The position numbers were made by a program, and so were the translations under genes. The notes below the pieces were generated by a model. It saw only the letters and a list, made by a program, of their open reading frames with translations. It was not told the origin of the DNA and ran no database searches. Positions 1 to 9,106 of a DNA stretch of 64,000 nt are shown here, piece by piece; position 1 is the first letter of the stretch; each line of letters begins with the position of its first letter. Origin of the DNA: Mesorhizobium ventifaucium (GTDB lineage Bacteria; Pseudomonadota; Alphaproteobacteria; Rhizobiales; Rhizobiaceae); the NCBI RefSeq assembly GCF_935822925.1, contig NZ_CAKXZS010000016.1:1-64000 (forward strand), written 5' to 3'.

Positions 1-539
1 CTGAGCGTCCGACGCTCTAGTGGTCGGAAACCACCTGCATCAGCATCAAGAACGATGATACGGTGAAATGGCTTCACCAACGCAAGATAGCTGCTGCCTA
101 CCAAATTGTGGGTCTTGACTGCGGCCGAGACCGAGATCTCATGCTGGGTCGATGTGCATTCCCTGACTTCCAACAACACGCGAAAATCGAGATGCCAGTC
201 ATCGAAACCGAACACGACACAATTGGCGGACTGCCTGACAACTGGCAAGAAGCCAATATGGGGGCCGGATTTACTTCCGGGCTCCGGTCCAGTTTTCAAG
301 CCGAAAGGCGTCACAATGCCATTTCGCAACGCCAGCAGCCACTTGATCCAGCTTGGCTGCGACCCGAATACCTGCTGCGAAACGCCGACAGCGTCCAAGG
401 CGAGACCTGTCACAATCAATGCATGAGTGTCGCCGAAGTTTGCACCGGGAAGAAGCCGGTCAGCCTGCGCAAAGGGCTTGGCAAAAGGTTTCGCCACAAC
501 TTGCGGCCGGGGAGGGCGATGCCTGGCGATGCAAATCAT
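1..539 (-). CDS. DUF2867 family protein, 3' end outside the window
   Basis: Reading the minus strand from an ATG at 539-537 gives an open frame with no stop down to base 1. It includes LLPGANFGDTHAL, FDDWHLDFRV and HNLVGSSYLALVKPFHRII; the last resembles the conserved C-terminal region of DUF2867 proteins (PFHR-I/V). Biochemical role is unknown for the family. The start overlaps the stop of the membrane-protein gene at 536-829 (ATGA), so the two are probably translated together. The residues after PFHRII look unlike the family, and a one-base slip near 45-50 would instead end the protein at a TAG at 19-17, so the extreme C-terminus may be frameshifted. Confidence 0.6.
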   Translation of the reverse strand, partial: MICIARHRPPRPQVVAKPFAKPFAQADRLLPGANFGDTHALIVTGLALDAVGVSQQVFGSQPSWIKWLLALRNGIVTPFGLKTGPEPGSKSGPHIGFLPVVRQSANCVVFGFDDWHLDFRVLLEVRECTSTQHEISVSAAVKTHNLVGSSYLALVKPFHRIIVLDADAGGFRPLERRTL

Positions 540-829
540 TGCGCCTTAGTCCCCTGCCGCTCGCCAAGACACAGGCCGATCAGAACAAGCACGGGTAGCG
601 GAAAGCCGCTTGGCAGCATGATCAGCGTAGCAACAGTTCCCCATCCCAACAATGCCAAGCCGACGAACCGTGGCGCGACAATGCCCCTGCGCGTCATCCA
701 GAGGGGGAGCAGGCCCAGGACGATCAACGGGATTGCAAAGCTGCCGACCGTCGACCAGAAGGCGAGTCCGCTGAGTACCAGGCCGGGACGCTGATCAGCT
801 AGCGGCCCCCAGTGGTCCCATTTCCACAA
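536..829 (-). CDS. small membrane protein, DUF6463-like
   Basis: A 97-residue, strongly hydrophobic protein with about three membrane helices (roughly residues 18-40, 48-70 and 72-92), separated by a basic WMTRRG loop. The second and third helices contain FVGLALLGWG and MLPSGFPLPVL, which resemble small DUF6463-type membrane proteins; function unknown. The only available start is TTG at 829, with an in-frame stop just upstream and no clear ribosome binding site, so the N-terminus may be eroded. It is coupled by an ATGA overlap to the DUF2867 gene downstream. Confidence 0.5.
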   Translation of the reverse strand: MWKWDHWGPLADQRPGLVLSGLAFWSTVGSFAIPLIVLGLLPLWMTRRGIVAPRFVGLALLGWGTVATLIMLPSGFPLPVLVLIGLCLGERQGTKAQ

Positions 830-1087
830 TGCGACGAATCATTCTTAACCGCGGTCGAGACCGCTTTGGACGCCGCCGAGGCCGCATGCCAGCGGGGCCG
901 GTGATATCTGAGTGCTCAGACGATAAGGTGGGCTGCCTGGCTGGTCGTGCTGTAGGCTTCCGCGCCTGGCTTCCTCAGCAGTCCAGACGCCGTGCAGTCC
1001 GCTCAGGCGCGTTGCTTAGTCCGTTCGGCGCCATTCGGCTTTCCGCTTCTCCGAGAATGTCCGATGGGCGGGATGAGAAGCCTCGGA

Positions 1088-1502
1088 TCATGCCAGAAAC
1101 TGCGTCGCCACTCCGAGCAACGGTCCAGCCTCGGCGAGCTTTTGGTCGAGCGTATGCACCGTGGCGCCATGCTCCGATGCCGTTGCGAGATGCAGCGTGT
1201 CACCAGCGCGAAGCCCGAGACCATGCTGATCGGCGAACCTTGCCGCCGTGCGGAAATGCCCGCCAGTGACCGGCAGCACGGTGAAGCTCTCGGCGACCAG
1301 CTTGTGGAACATCGCGAGCGCTGCTCCACGTTGATCTGCCCGGTTCGCAGCTTGATCGCCATGGCAGAGGACAGCTCGGTGATGGTCCAGTCGCTGATCA
1401 GAAGCTGCGCCGGATCCTGCTCCGCCAGCCAGCTCTGAACGCGGGGCGTCATCGCTTCATTTGAAAGGGCGGCAACGATCAGCGACGTGTCGAGATAGTG
1501 CA

Positions 1503-1503
<1 letters not shown>
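1088..1503 (-). pseudogene. vapC: VapC-type PIN-domain toxin, frameshifted
   Basis: PIN-domain ribonuclease of a type II toxin-antitoxin system, broken by a frameshift. The first part reads [13 protein letters not shown] and [12 protein letters not shown] (first acidic residues and conserved Glu of the PIN fold). After VEQRSR near 1313-1318 the homologous frame continues one register away as [15 protein letters not shown], with [12 protein letters not shown] and TLDQKLAEA carrying the later acidic residues. The intact protein would be about 138 residues, normal for VapC. A single missing base explains the shift. The start overlaps the antitoxin stop (TGATG). The toxin is predicted to be dead unless the frameshift is a sequencing error. 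Confidence 0.75.
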
Positions 1504-2079
<576 letters not shown>

Positions 2080-2452
2080 ATGGCCGCAACTTATACATAT
2101 TGCATCAGCACGGTATCTGAGTTCCGCAATTGCGTACGTGACCAAGGGCGCCTGGGTTCGTCAGGCGCTCGACGACCTCGGCTATCCAGCTTACCTTGTG
2201 CCGGTCATAATCGCCGTGAAGGTTCTGAGCGCGGCGGCCATCTTGTCACTCTTCAGCGTTGCGCTCAGCGATCTCGCCTACGCTGGGATGTTCTATCACC
2301 TGCTGCTGTCCGGCTTGGCCCACGTCGGGGTACGCAAGCCCGGCGGTGCTCTCCCGGCGGCCGAAGGCCTCGCGTTGTTGGCAGCCTCCTTCCTGACGCA
2401 AAACGCAGCTCGCGAACTGCCGTCGCCCTACGCGCTGACGGCGCTGCTTTGA
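2080..2452 (+). pseudogene. DoxX-like membrane protein, frameshifted
   Basis: DoxX-like family (small integral membrane protein, often linked to redox or thiosulfate metabolism). The body reads VTKGAWVRQALDDLGYPAYL followed by hydrophobic helices around VPVIIAVKVLSAAAI, LAYAGMFYHLLLSGLAH and LALLAASFL, a typical order for this family. Its first helix is split: MAATYTYCIST starts at ATG 2080 behind AGGAAG, but the matching continuation LSSAIAYVTKGAW lies in another frame, so an extra base (or two lost) sits near 2109-2113. A shorter protein could start at GTG 2138 but would lack the first helix. Confidence 0.6.
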
Positions 2453-2777
2453 CGCGGCCAACCTCCTCCCGATAACCCCGGAGCGGCGGCGACGGAGCTT
2501 CTCTTGAAGAGGCAAGCGGAGGCCACCTTACCTTTCGAGCACCGTGTCCTGGTGGCCCGCTTGGTGGAGCTTAATTCGATTGCGGTTCATCTCAACCGCG
2601 GGGCCCGTCTGATCCAGCCGCGACGGTATAGCTGGAGACCATCTGCAGCGCCTCTTTATGCCGAGATCGATGCCATGAGGGATATCGACCTGCCGGATGT
2701 TTCGTCGCCCACCATCACATCGGCCAATTGCGAATCTCGGCTGAATGACAGCTCAAGCGGACTGCTGGGTGGGACTA
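2453..2777. other. gap without a recognisable gene
   Basis: A short forward frame (2504-2803) exists but shows no family resemblance and overlaps the 3' end of the oxidoreductase gene. The stretch separates the eroded left end from the 2778-11336 operon. No terminator-like hairpin with a T-run was identified. Confidence 0.45.
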
Positions 2778-4196
2778 TTATTGCTTGCGGTGCCCCGGCG
2801 TGAGCTGCGCAAGAAAACGGGTGAGCGCATCTGGCTTCCGGTTGTGGATCTCGACGTCGTTCTTGCGTCGGATTGCGCTGCGCACAAGCTTGGCGCCGAG
2901 ATAGCGGAACGGCTCCGGAGGCAATGCCAGCCGCCGGTCGATGCCGACCAGGCCGCTGGCGCTCCAGCGATCCTTGCGCTCGAGCACCAGGCTGGCCAGG
3001 ATGCGGCCGCCGACCGGCGTTTGCGCAATGCCGGTCCCGTTAAACCCCATGCCATAGAAGATGTTGGGATGACCGCGCAGGTGATCGAAGACCGGGACAT
3101 TCTCGGGCACGCAATCGATCGGGCCGGCCCAGTCATATTCGATCTGGACGCCACGCAGTGCCGGATAGACCCGATGCAGTTCGCGCGCATTGTCGCGACC
3201 ATGCTCTGGGCTGCGGTTGAAGCTGGAGCCGAAATTGCCTCTGAAAGCGACGTTGCCGCTTCCCCGGCCGAACACGACCCGGCCCTTTGCGGTGCGCTGA
3301 TAATACAGAACATGGCTCTGCGAGTCACAGATCGATGCGCCGTCACACCAGCCGATCTGGTCGAGCAATTCGGGTATCTCGGAGGTGGCGATCACCTGGC
3401 TGGCAACGACGTAAAGGTGGCGGCGCAACTCCGGCAACGCCGACAGCCAGGCGTTTGCCGCAAGCACCACTTTCTCGGCCTGCACAGTGCCCTGCGGCGT
3501 ATGCACGCTACATATGCTTGCCGCAACGATATCGATGACCGGGCTGCGCTCATGGACGACGACGCCGCGTGAGATCGCCAGGTCGCGCAGTCCGGTAGCG
3601 AGCTTGGCCGGGTGCACAGTGCCTGCATTTGGCTCGACGACGCCGGCGTAGGATGCTGACGAACCCGTGCGCCGCTCGATCTCCTGGGCGGTCAGCGGCC
3701 TAAAACGGTTCTGGCCGGCTGCCGCCGTCATTTCGACCGCGCGGTCCCAGGCTCCCTCCTGGGCGATTGAGCTCGCCGTCCACAGCCAACCGTCCAGCCG
3801 CAGGTCCATGTCGATCGTACCTTGCCGCTGCAACTGTTCCAGCTCCGTGATGGCATCCACGGTATCGGCGCAAAGCTGCCGCGCCTCCTCGAGCCCCACG
3901 ACACTGCTGATCTGGTCGAGTTCGGCGAACCAGGAGTGAACCTGACCGCCATTGCGGCCGGAGGCTCCCGAGCCGCAGAGATCGGCCTCGATCACGGTCA
4001 CACGGGTTTCCGGAGCGAGCTCGCGGATGCGCAGCGCCGTCCACAGGCCAGTGTAGCCACCGCCGACAATCACCACGTCGGCGCGCTCGCTGCCCTGCAG
4101 CGGCTCAGTACGCGTAGCGGCACCGATGTCCTGCAGCCAGAATGAGCGATCCGACGGGGCTGCCGCTGTCGGCTGTCGCAAGCGAAGTGTCGCCAC
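2778..4196 (-). CDS. FAD-dependent oxidoreductase, DAO family
   Basis: Flavoenzyme of the D-amino-acid oxidase (DAO) superfamily, about 472 residues, expected to oxidise a secondary or primary amine with FAD. The N-terminal Rossmann motif is VVIVGGGYTGLWTALRI followed by an acidic residue in VTVIEAD, then GSGASGRNGGQVHSWFAEL, as in PuuB/OrdL-type amine oxidases. The C-terminal FAD-binding part contains YGMGFNGTGIAQTPVGG. The GTG at 4196 is chosen because GGAG lies seven bases upstream; a TTG two codons earlier overlaps the kinase stop. It is the last gene of the Frl-like operon, so an amine-linked sugar or the amine released from it is a plausible substrate, but this is inferred from context only. 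Confidence 0.8.
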   Translation of the reverse strand: MATLRLRQPTAAAPSDRSFWLQDIGAATRTEPLQGSERADVVIVGGGYTGLWTALRIRELAPETRVTVIEADLCGSGASGRNGGQVHSWFAELDQISSVVGLEEARQLCADTVDAITELEQLQRQGTIDMDLRLDGWLWTASSIAQEGAWDRAVEMTAAAGQNRFRPLTAQEIERRTGSSASYAGVVEPNAGTVHPAKLATGLRDLAISRGVVVHERSPVIDIVAASICSVHTPQGTVQAEKVVLAANAWLSALPELRRHLYVVASQVIATSEIPELLDQIGWCDGASICDSQSHVLYYQRTAKGRVVFGRGSGNVAFRGNFGSSFNRSPEHGRDNARELHRVYPALRGVQIEYDWAGPIDCVPENVPVFDHLRGHPNIFYGMGFNGTGIAQTPVGGRILASLVLERKDRWSASGLVGIDRRLALPPEPFRYLGAKLVRSAIRRKNDVEIHNRKPDALTRFLAQLTPGHRKQ

Positions 4197-4198
4197 GT

Positions 4199-5059
4199 TC
4201 AAGCTCCCTGGGCGTCGATGATCGAGCTGGCATATTTGGCGAGCAGCCAGTCCGGAATAGGACGCGGCTGCTGCGGAAAACCGCCAATATGGGTGCAGGT
4301 CTCGGCAGCCGCGACGGAGGCCCTGTGCAGCGCTTCGGCGCCGCTCAGCCGGTCGCAGCGGAAGCCGGTCAGGAACGTCGCGATAAAGCTGTCTCCCGCG
4401 CCGCATGTGTCGACGACATCGATCGGCGTGGCGGCGGCGTGCACGATGCTGGCGCCATCGTCGAAGTAGGAGCCGCGGCGTCCGCAGGTCAGCACCACCT
4501 GGCGTGCGCCGGCTGCGCTTATTGCCGCCAAAAGCGGCTCGACCGGTGTGTCGATAGTGTCTGGCCCGGACGCAAACACAAGCGGTACGCCGTCGAGCGG
4601 CAGCACCAGATGCGCCGTCGATACGTCGACACTGAACGGCACTTTATCGGCCACCAGGAGGCGAACGAGCTCCTTGTTGGCGTTGGTGCCTAGATGCACC
4701 CAGTCAGCGGCAGCGATATGGGCGTAGTGTTCAGGAGCCGGCATGTAGTTTTCGCCGACGCCGAGGCATTCGAGCAGAAAATTGCGTTCGCCGAACTCCT
4801 CCCGAAGCAAAGTGAGGGCGGTATCGCCGGGACGGCGTTCCACATCATTCGACGACAGTCCGACCGCAGCAAGCTCGGCCAGCACCATCTCGCCCTCGGC
4901 GTCTTCGCCGACCGCACCGAAATACCGCGCCGGCCGGCCGCTACGCTGCCACTGCGCAGCGACATTCAAGGCATTGCCGCCGACGGTCAGCAGACCGCTC
5001 ATGAGATACACGTCGAGGCAATTGTCTCCGACCGCGACAAGTCCGGGCATCGACGTCAT
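4199..5059 (-). CDS. frlD: PfkB-family sugar kinase, FrlD-like
   Basis: Ribokinase/PfkB kinase of 286 residues resembling fructoselysine 6-kinase. It shows VAVGDNCLDVYL at the N-terminus, the substrate-binding GGNALNVAAQWQRSG, and the PfkB signature DVVDTCGAGDSFIATFL with the catalytic Asp and anion hole. It would phosphorylate an imported fructosamine at carbon 6, making the substrate for the SIS deglycase encoded upstream. The start ATG overlaps the end of the epimerase gene by four bases. Assignment to FrlD rests on the overall pattern plus the neighbouring FrlB-like and FrlC-like genes; another ketose kinase is possible. Confidence 0.75.
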   Translation of the reverse strand: MTSMPGLVAVGDNCLDVYLMSGLLTVGGNALNVAAQWQRSGRPARYFGAVGEDAEGEMVLAELAAVGLSSNDVERRPGDTALTLLREEFGERNFLLECLGVGENYMPAPEHYAHIAAADWVHLGTNANKELVRLLVADKVPFSVDVSTAHLVLPLDGVPLVFASGPDTIDTPVEPLLAAISAAGARQVVLTCGRRGSYFDDGASIVHAAATPIDVVDTCGAGDSFIATFLTGFRCDRLSGAEALHRASVAAAETCTHIGGFPQQPRPIPDWLLAKYASSIIDAQGA

Positions 5060-5910
5060 GCCGGCACCGCGGACCGGTTCAGATAAGGCTCGATCGCAGC
5101 GAGGCAGCGTGTCCAGGCCGTCACCGGATCAAGTGCATAAGACCCGTTGCCGAACGGCTCAAACGTGATCTTGCCTTTGTATCCTGAGCGCGCCAGTTCG
5201 CTGACGTAGCGACCAAGCGGTAGCGAGCCGTCGCCCCAAACCAGGTGTCCGGCCGGCGTGCCGTCTCCCAGCTGGACATGCGCCAGCTGGGAGCCGAACA
5301 GATTGATGTACTCCGCCACCGTATCGCCCGCCGTGGCCATGCCGACGGTATCCAGCACCACGTCCACATAGTCTGCGCCGATCTGGTCGAGCATGCGGCG
5401 CAAGCCTGCCGCATCGTTGACGATGTTGGTCTCGAAGCGCTGCAGCGGCTCGAGCAGGCAACGCACGCCGTTTCGATCGGCATGCTGGGCCACCTCGCCA
5501 AGGGCATCGACCGCGCGCGGCCATGCCTGTTCAGGAGCTTCGTTCTCGTAGCGTCGTCCGGGCGTCAGGAACAGGTAGCGCGCTCCCAGCGTCGCGCTTA
5601 TGTCGGCCGCACGGCAAAACCGCTCGATACTGGCACGGCGAAAATCCTTGTCGCCAGAGGCGATATTGATCGGATACAGAACCTGCTCTGGAGTGAAACA
5701 CCAGGTGGACAGGCCGTTGTCGGCGAGCACACGACGCACAAAATCGACGCGCATGTCGGTTGCGTGGAACAGGTCGAGATGCGGCGCAATCCCCCACAAC
5801 TCGATCTCGCAAACGCCGAAGCCACGGATCATCTCAGCAACCCGTTCGAATGGAAAATGCTGAAAGCTGAAATTGGCTCCGATCAGCTGATTGGCAGCAA
5901 GCTGCGGCAT
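5056..5910 (-). CDS. frlC: sugar isomerase/epimerase TIM barrel, FrlC-like
   Basis: Xylose-isomerase-like TIM-barrel protein of 284 residues. Metal-ligand candidates are visible in the usual order: ELWG near the N-terminus, CLLEPLQRFETN in the middle, VVLDTVGM, HVQLGDGTPAGHLVWGDG, and a C-terminal ITFEPFG. In E. coli FrlC the equivalent enzyme interconverts fructoselysine and its 3-epimer psicoselysine. Here it sits between the transporter and the FrlD-like kinase, overlapping the kinase start, which supports the same job on an Amadori-type substrate. The exact substrate is inferred. Confidence 0.72.
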   Translation of the reverse strand: MPQLAANQLIGANFSFQHFPFERVAEMIRGFGVCEIELWGIAPHLDLFHATDMRVDFVRRVLADNGLSTWCFTPEQVLYPINIASGDKDFRRASIERFCRAADISATLGARYLFLTPGRRYENEAPEQAWPRAVDALGEVAQHADRNGVRCLLEPLQRFETNIVNDAAGLRRMLDQIGADYVDVVLDTVGMATAGDTVAEYINLFGSQLAHVQLGDGTPAGHLVWGDGSLPLGRYVSELARSGYKGKITFEPFGNGSYALDPVTAWTRCLAAIEPYLNRSAVPA

Positions 5911-5931
5911 GAAGGCTCCTTTCGAGCATTG

Positions 5932-6792
5932 CTATTTGCCGATGCCCTCGGACAGGCCACGGATGAAGTAGCGCTGCGCGGCAAAGAACACGACAACGAT
6001 AGGCAAGGCCGAGATCGTCATCGCTGCGAAGACGACGGGATAATTGGTCCCGTGCTTGGCCATGATTGAAGTCAGCCCGACCGGCAGCGTCTGCACATGC
6101 GCGCCGCTGGTGAAGATCATCGCGAACAGGTATTCGTTCCAGGCGAACAGAACGTGCAGGATCACGCAGGATATGATGATGGGCCGGCACAATGGCAGAA
6201 TGATCCGCCAGAATACCTGCCCCTCGCTCGCGCCGTCCATCGTCGCCGCCTCGTCGAGATCCCTGGGCAGATCGAGCATATAGGCGCGGATCAGGAAGGT
6301 GGTGAACGGTACGCGAAACGCCGTATAGAGGATAATCAGCGCCCAATATGTGTTGTAGAGGCCGAGCGCCTGCAGCATCTTGACCAGCGGAATGACCGCC
6401 ACCGTCGGACTGAGCATCAATCCGCCGAGCACGATGGCGACGACCAGCGGCTTTGCCGGCATTTTGGTCCGGGTGAGCCCAAACGCCGTCCAGGCGCTGA
6501 TCAGCACGGTGCACATGGCCGATGCGACCGTTACAAGGACGGAGACAGTCACGTAGTCGCGCACGCCGTGATTCCAGGCCTGCACATAGTTGCCCCACGA
6601 CCAACGGGCAGGCAGGGCGAACGGATCGCCGAAGATCTGCGCATTATCCTTGAACCCGTTGAACGCCATCCAGACCAGCGGGTAGATGACCACGACGCCC
6701 AGGCAGACCAGGAACGAGTAGAGCAACGTCCTAGCGATGACGGCCCACGCGTTGACGTGCCGAGCGCGGCCAGCGGCGAGCGTCGCGTTCAT
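5932..6792 (-). CDS. carbohydrate ABC transporter permease, MalG type
   Basis: Inner-membrane permease of a CUT1 sugar importer, 286 residues with about six membrane helices. The EAA loop that contacts the ATPase reads PRDLDEAATMDGASEGQVFW followed by RIILPLCRP. The start ATG overlaps the stop of the partner permease frame (ATGA). It should pair with the MalF-type permease upstream, which carries an amber codon. No ATPase gene is present in this operon, so the transporter would need an ATPase encoded elsewhere. Confidence 0.88.
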   Translation of the reverse strand: MNATLAAGRARHVNAWAVIARTLLYSFLVCLGVVVIYPLVWMAFNGFKDNAQIFGDPFALPARWSWGNYVQAWNHGVRDYVTVSVLVTVASAMCTVLISAWTAFGLTRTKMPAKPLVVAIVLGGLMLSPTVAVIPLVKMLQALGLYNTYWALIILYTAFRVPFTTFLIRAYMLDLPRDLDEAATMDGASEGQVFWRIILPLCRPIIISCVILHVLFAWNEYLFAMIFTSGAHVQTLPVGLTSIMAKHGTNYPVVFAAMTISALPIVVVFFAAQRYFIRGLSEGIGK

Positions 6793-7751
6793 AGCTGCAC
6801 CCTACGGCGCCTGGTGTACCAAAGCTGCGCCATGCCGGTGAGCAATGTCAGCATGAAGATGACGGCGGCGATCGCCGCGCCATAACCGAAATTGTCCTCG
6901 ATAAAAGCTTTCTAATAGAGCCATGTGCCCAAAACTTGGCTGCTGTTGTTGGGGCCGCCGGCGGTCATGACCATGACCTCGTTGAAGACCTGGAATGCCC
7001 CGGCAACGGTGACGATCACCATCAGTCCCGTCATCTCCCGGGTGAGCGGAAAGGTAATGTTCCACAGGCGTCTCAGCGCACCCGCGCCATCCATTGTGGC
7101 TGCGTCATAGAGGTCGCGCGGAATTTTCTGGATTGCGATGGCAAACAGCAGCGTCGTGTATCCAAAGCCCTGCCACTGGCTCATGGCGATGATCGCGTAG
7201 ATCGCCGTGTGCTCGTTGCCCAGCCAAGGCTGGACGAGTTGCCCGAGACCCAGCCGAGCAAGCGCTGCGTCCAGCAATCCGATCTGCGGCTGGTAGATGA
7301 AGTAGAACAGCAGGCCGGTGACCGTGATCGAAATGGCGGACGGAACGAAGTAAACGGCCCGCCAAAAGCGGCGCCAGCGCTCGCTCCTCAGGTCCTCGAT
7401 GATCGCCGCCAGCAGAAAGGCGCCGAAGACCTGGAACACGACGGAAATCAGGGCGTAAAGGCAGTTGTTGAAGAGCGCGACCAGTACGATCGGGTCGTGC
7501 AGCAGCCGGTCGTAATTGGCGAGGCCCACATTGGTGACCTCGCCCGTATAGATGTCTTCATCCGTCGTGCTGACGATGAAGTTGTCGACGATGGGATAAT
7601 AGACAAACCAGCCAACAAGAATCAGCGCGATCGCCGCCCATCGCAACGACAGCAGATTGCCCAGGCGGACCCGGACCTTCTTGCTGGCCCATCGCCGCCT
7701 CGCGGCGCCGTAAGCAACGGCGCTGACTTTCTCCGCAGTCGCCACCATCAT
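6789..7751 (-). pseudogene. MalF-type permease with in-frame amber stop
   Basis: MalF-type CUT1 permease interrupted by a TAG at 6914-6912. Upstream it reads normally, with the EAA loop PRDLYDAATMDGAGALRRLW and then TAGGPNNSSQVLGTWLY. After the TAG the same frame continues for 40 codons with KAFIEDNFGYGAAIAAVIF and a basic tail RRRRVQL, ending in TGA that overlaps the next gene start. The read-through product would be 320 residues, normal for the family; the truncated one is 279 and lacks the last membrane helix. One C-to-T change (CAG to TAG) would explain it. The ATG pair at 7751 follows the binding-protein stop by five bases. Confidence 0.85.
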
Positions 7752-7756
7752 CTCGG

Positions 7757-9076
7757 CTATTTGGCCGCAGAAGCGGTCCGCCGGACCTCCTCGATGACCT
7801 GTTCGGGAGACATCGAACCTCCGGTGAGCGCCTGCAGGCTGGACAACCACGCAGCTGCGACGCGCGGCGGATTTGCCGTGTCGAGCCAAGGCATCAAATA
7901 CGATGCCGAGTTTATGTGCTTGATGCCTTCGACGACTGCCTTGCTCATGGTCGATGCAGACGCGCCTCCGATCGTGGCGCTGGGCTGGCCATAGGGAGGC
8001 GCAGAAAGCACCTGGCCGTTCTCAGGCGACGTGACGAACTTCATGAAATCGATCGCCAGCGGAATGTTGGTCGACGCCGAACTGATCATGTAGCCCTCTG
8101 GCGCGCCTTCGATCGCCTTCAGGTCACCCTTGGCGCCATCGGGCACTGGCAGTTTGAAGAAGCCAAAGTCGGCAGGCTTCAGCGCTGTGTCCGGCGTCGC
8201 GCTCGAGTCGAATTCGAGGATCTCCTGGTAGTACATGGCCGATTGCGTGTTGCTGAAGGCTTGTACAGCGGAGCTGTAGGACGTGCCATTGACCGCGGCG
8301 CCGTCGGTGCAGCGCTCAAGAAGCTCGCTCAACTGCTTCAGGGCATCGACATAGCCGGGATCGGTATATTGCGCCGTGGCGGGATCGAAGTCGCGTTCCA
8401 GCGTCGCCTGCGGCACGTTGTAGGCGAGCAGTTGGCCGATATAGTGGATAACCGGCCAGGCTTCCTTGTTGCCCAGTGAAATGGGCGTCATCCCGGATAT
8501 GCGAATGGCGTCGCAACTTACGAGCAACTCTTCGAAATTCGCCGGAGTCTTCAACCCGAGTTTGCCAAAGACCTGCTTGTTGTAGCCCATGAATTTGGCA
8601 TCCTGATAAAGCGGTATGCCATAGAGCTTGCCATTGTACTCGAACGCTTTGACGGCTGCTGGAGACAGGGTTTTGCCCCAGTCAGTGCCGGGTCCGATAA
8701 TTTTGGTGAGATCGACGGCGCGATTGCCGCGAACAAAATTGGCCCCCCAGCTTCCCGTCCAGGAGAAATAGATATCGGGAAGCGAGTCCGAAGCGACCAG
8801 CGTCTTGGTCTTGCCCTTGACGCTGTCGTCGCTTTCCTGGATCAGCTCGACCTTCACGCCCGGATGGAGCTTCTCATATTGCTTCGCCACATCGACGAAA
8901 TACGGGGACAGCTGCTGCGACCCGAACTTGGTCAGGACCGACAGCGTGCCGCTGTATTCGACCTTCGCGTCAGGGTCTGCCGCGACGGCTTCGGCACTAA
9001 TGGAACTGCTGATCGACAGCCCCATTGATGATACCGCGGCCACTGAGACCGCCACAACTTGCAGCGAACATTTCAT
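7757..9076 (-). CDS. sugar ABC transporter substrate-binding protein
   Basis: Family 1 extracellular solute-binding protein of 439 residues for the CUT1 importer. The N-terminus is a Sec-type signal (MKCSLQ, hydrophobic run, cleavage around residues 28-33 near ISAEAVAA). Later motifs typical of the family are LPDIYFSWTG, GIPLYQDAKFMGYNKQVF, a MTPISLGNK segment, and GYMISSAST near the hinge. It probably delivers the fructosamine-like or oligosaccharide substrate to the permeases encoded immediately downstream. The binding specificity cannot be read from sequence. Confidence 0.88.
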   Translation of the reverse strand: MKCSLQVVAVSVAAVSSMGLSISSSISAEAVAADPDAKVEYSGTLSVLTKFGSQQLSPYFVDVAKQYEKLHPGVKVELIQESDDSVKGKTKTLVASDSLPDIYFSWTGSWGANFVRGNRAVDLTKIIGPGTDWGKTLSPAAVKAFEYNGKLYGIPLYQDAKFMGYNKQVFGKLGLKTPANFEELLVSCDAIRISGMTPISLGNKEAWPVIHYIGQLLAYNVPQATLERDFDPATAQYTDPGYVDALKQLSELLERCTDGAAVNGTSYSSAVQAFSNTQSAMYYQEILEFDSSATPDTALKPADFGFFKLPVPDGAKGDLKAIEGAPEGYMISSASTNIPLAIDFMKFVTSPENGQVLSAPPYGQPSATIGGASASTMSKAVVEGIKHINSASYLMPWLDTANPPRVAAAWLSSLQALTGGSMSPEQVIEEVRRTASAAK

Positions 9077-9106
9077 AAGCAGCTCCTTCAGAGAGGTCAG
9101 AGGGGA

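Noticed and set aside
63..794. A 243-residue forward open frame
   Set aside because: It has the composition of an antisense shadow; the minus strand of the same stretch encodes recognisable DUF2867 and membrane-protein sequence.
2504..2803. A 99-residue forward frame between the DoxX remnant and the DAO gene
   Set aside because: No recognisable motif, no ribosome binding site, and it overlaps the 3' end of the oxidoreductase gene; a mobile-element end was considered but no inverted repeat pair or transposase segment was found.
2745..3572. A 275-residue forward frame opposite the DAO gene
   Set aside because: High-GC shadow of the oxidoreductase; the minus frame has clear FAD motifs.
6802..7065. 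An 87-residue minus frame spanning the amber codon
   Set aside because: It is in a different register from the permease and has an Arg/His-rich shadow composition; the permease frame itself continues after the TAG.
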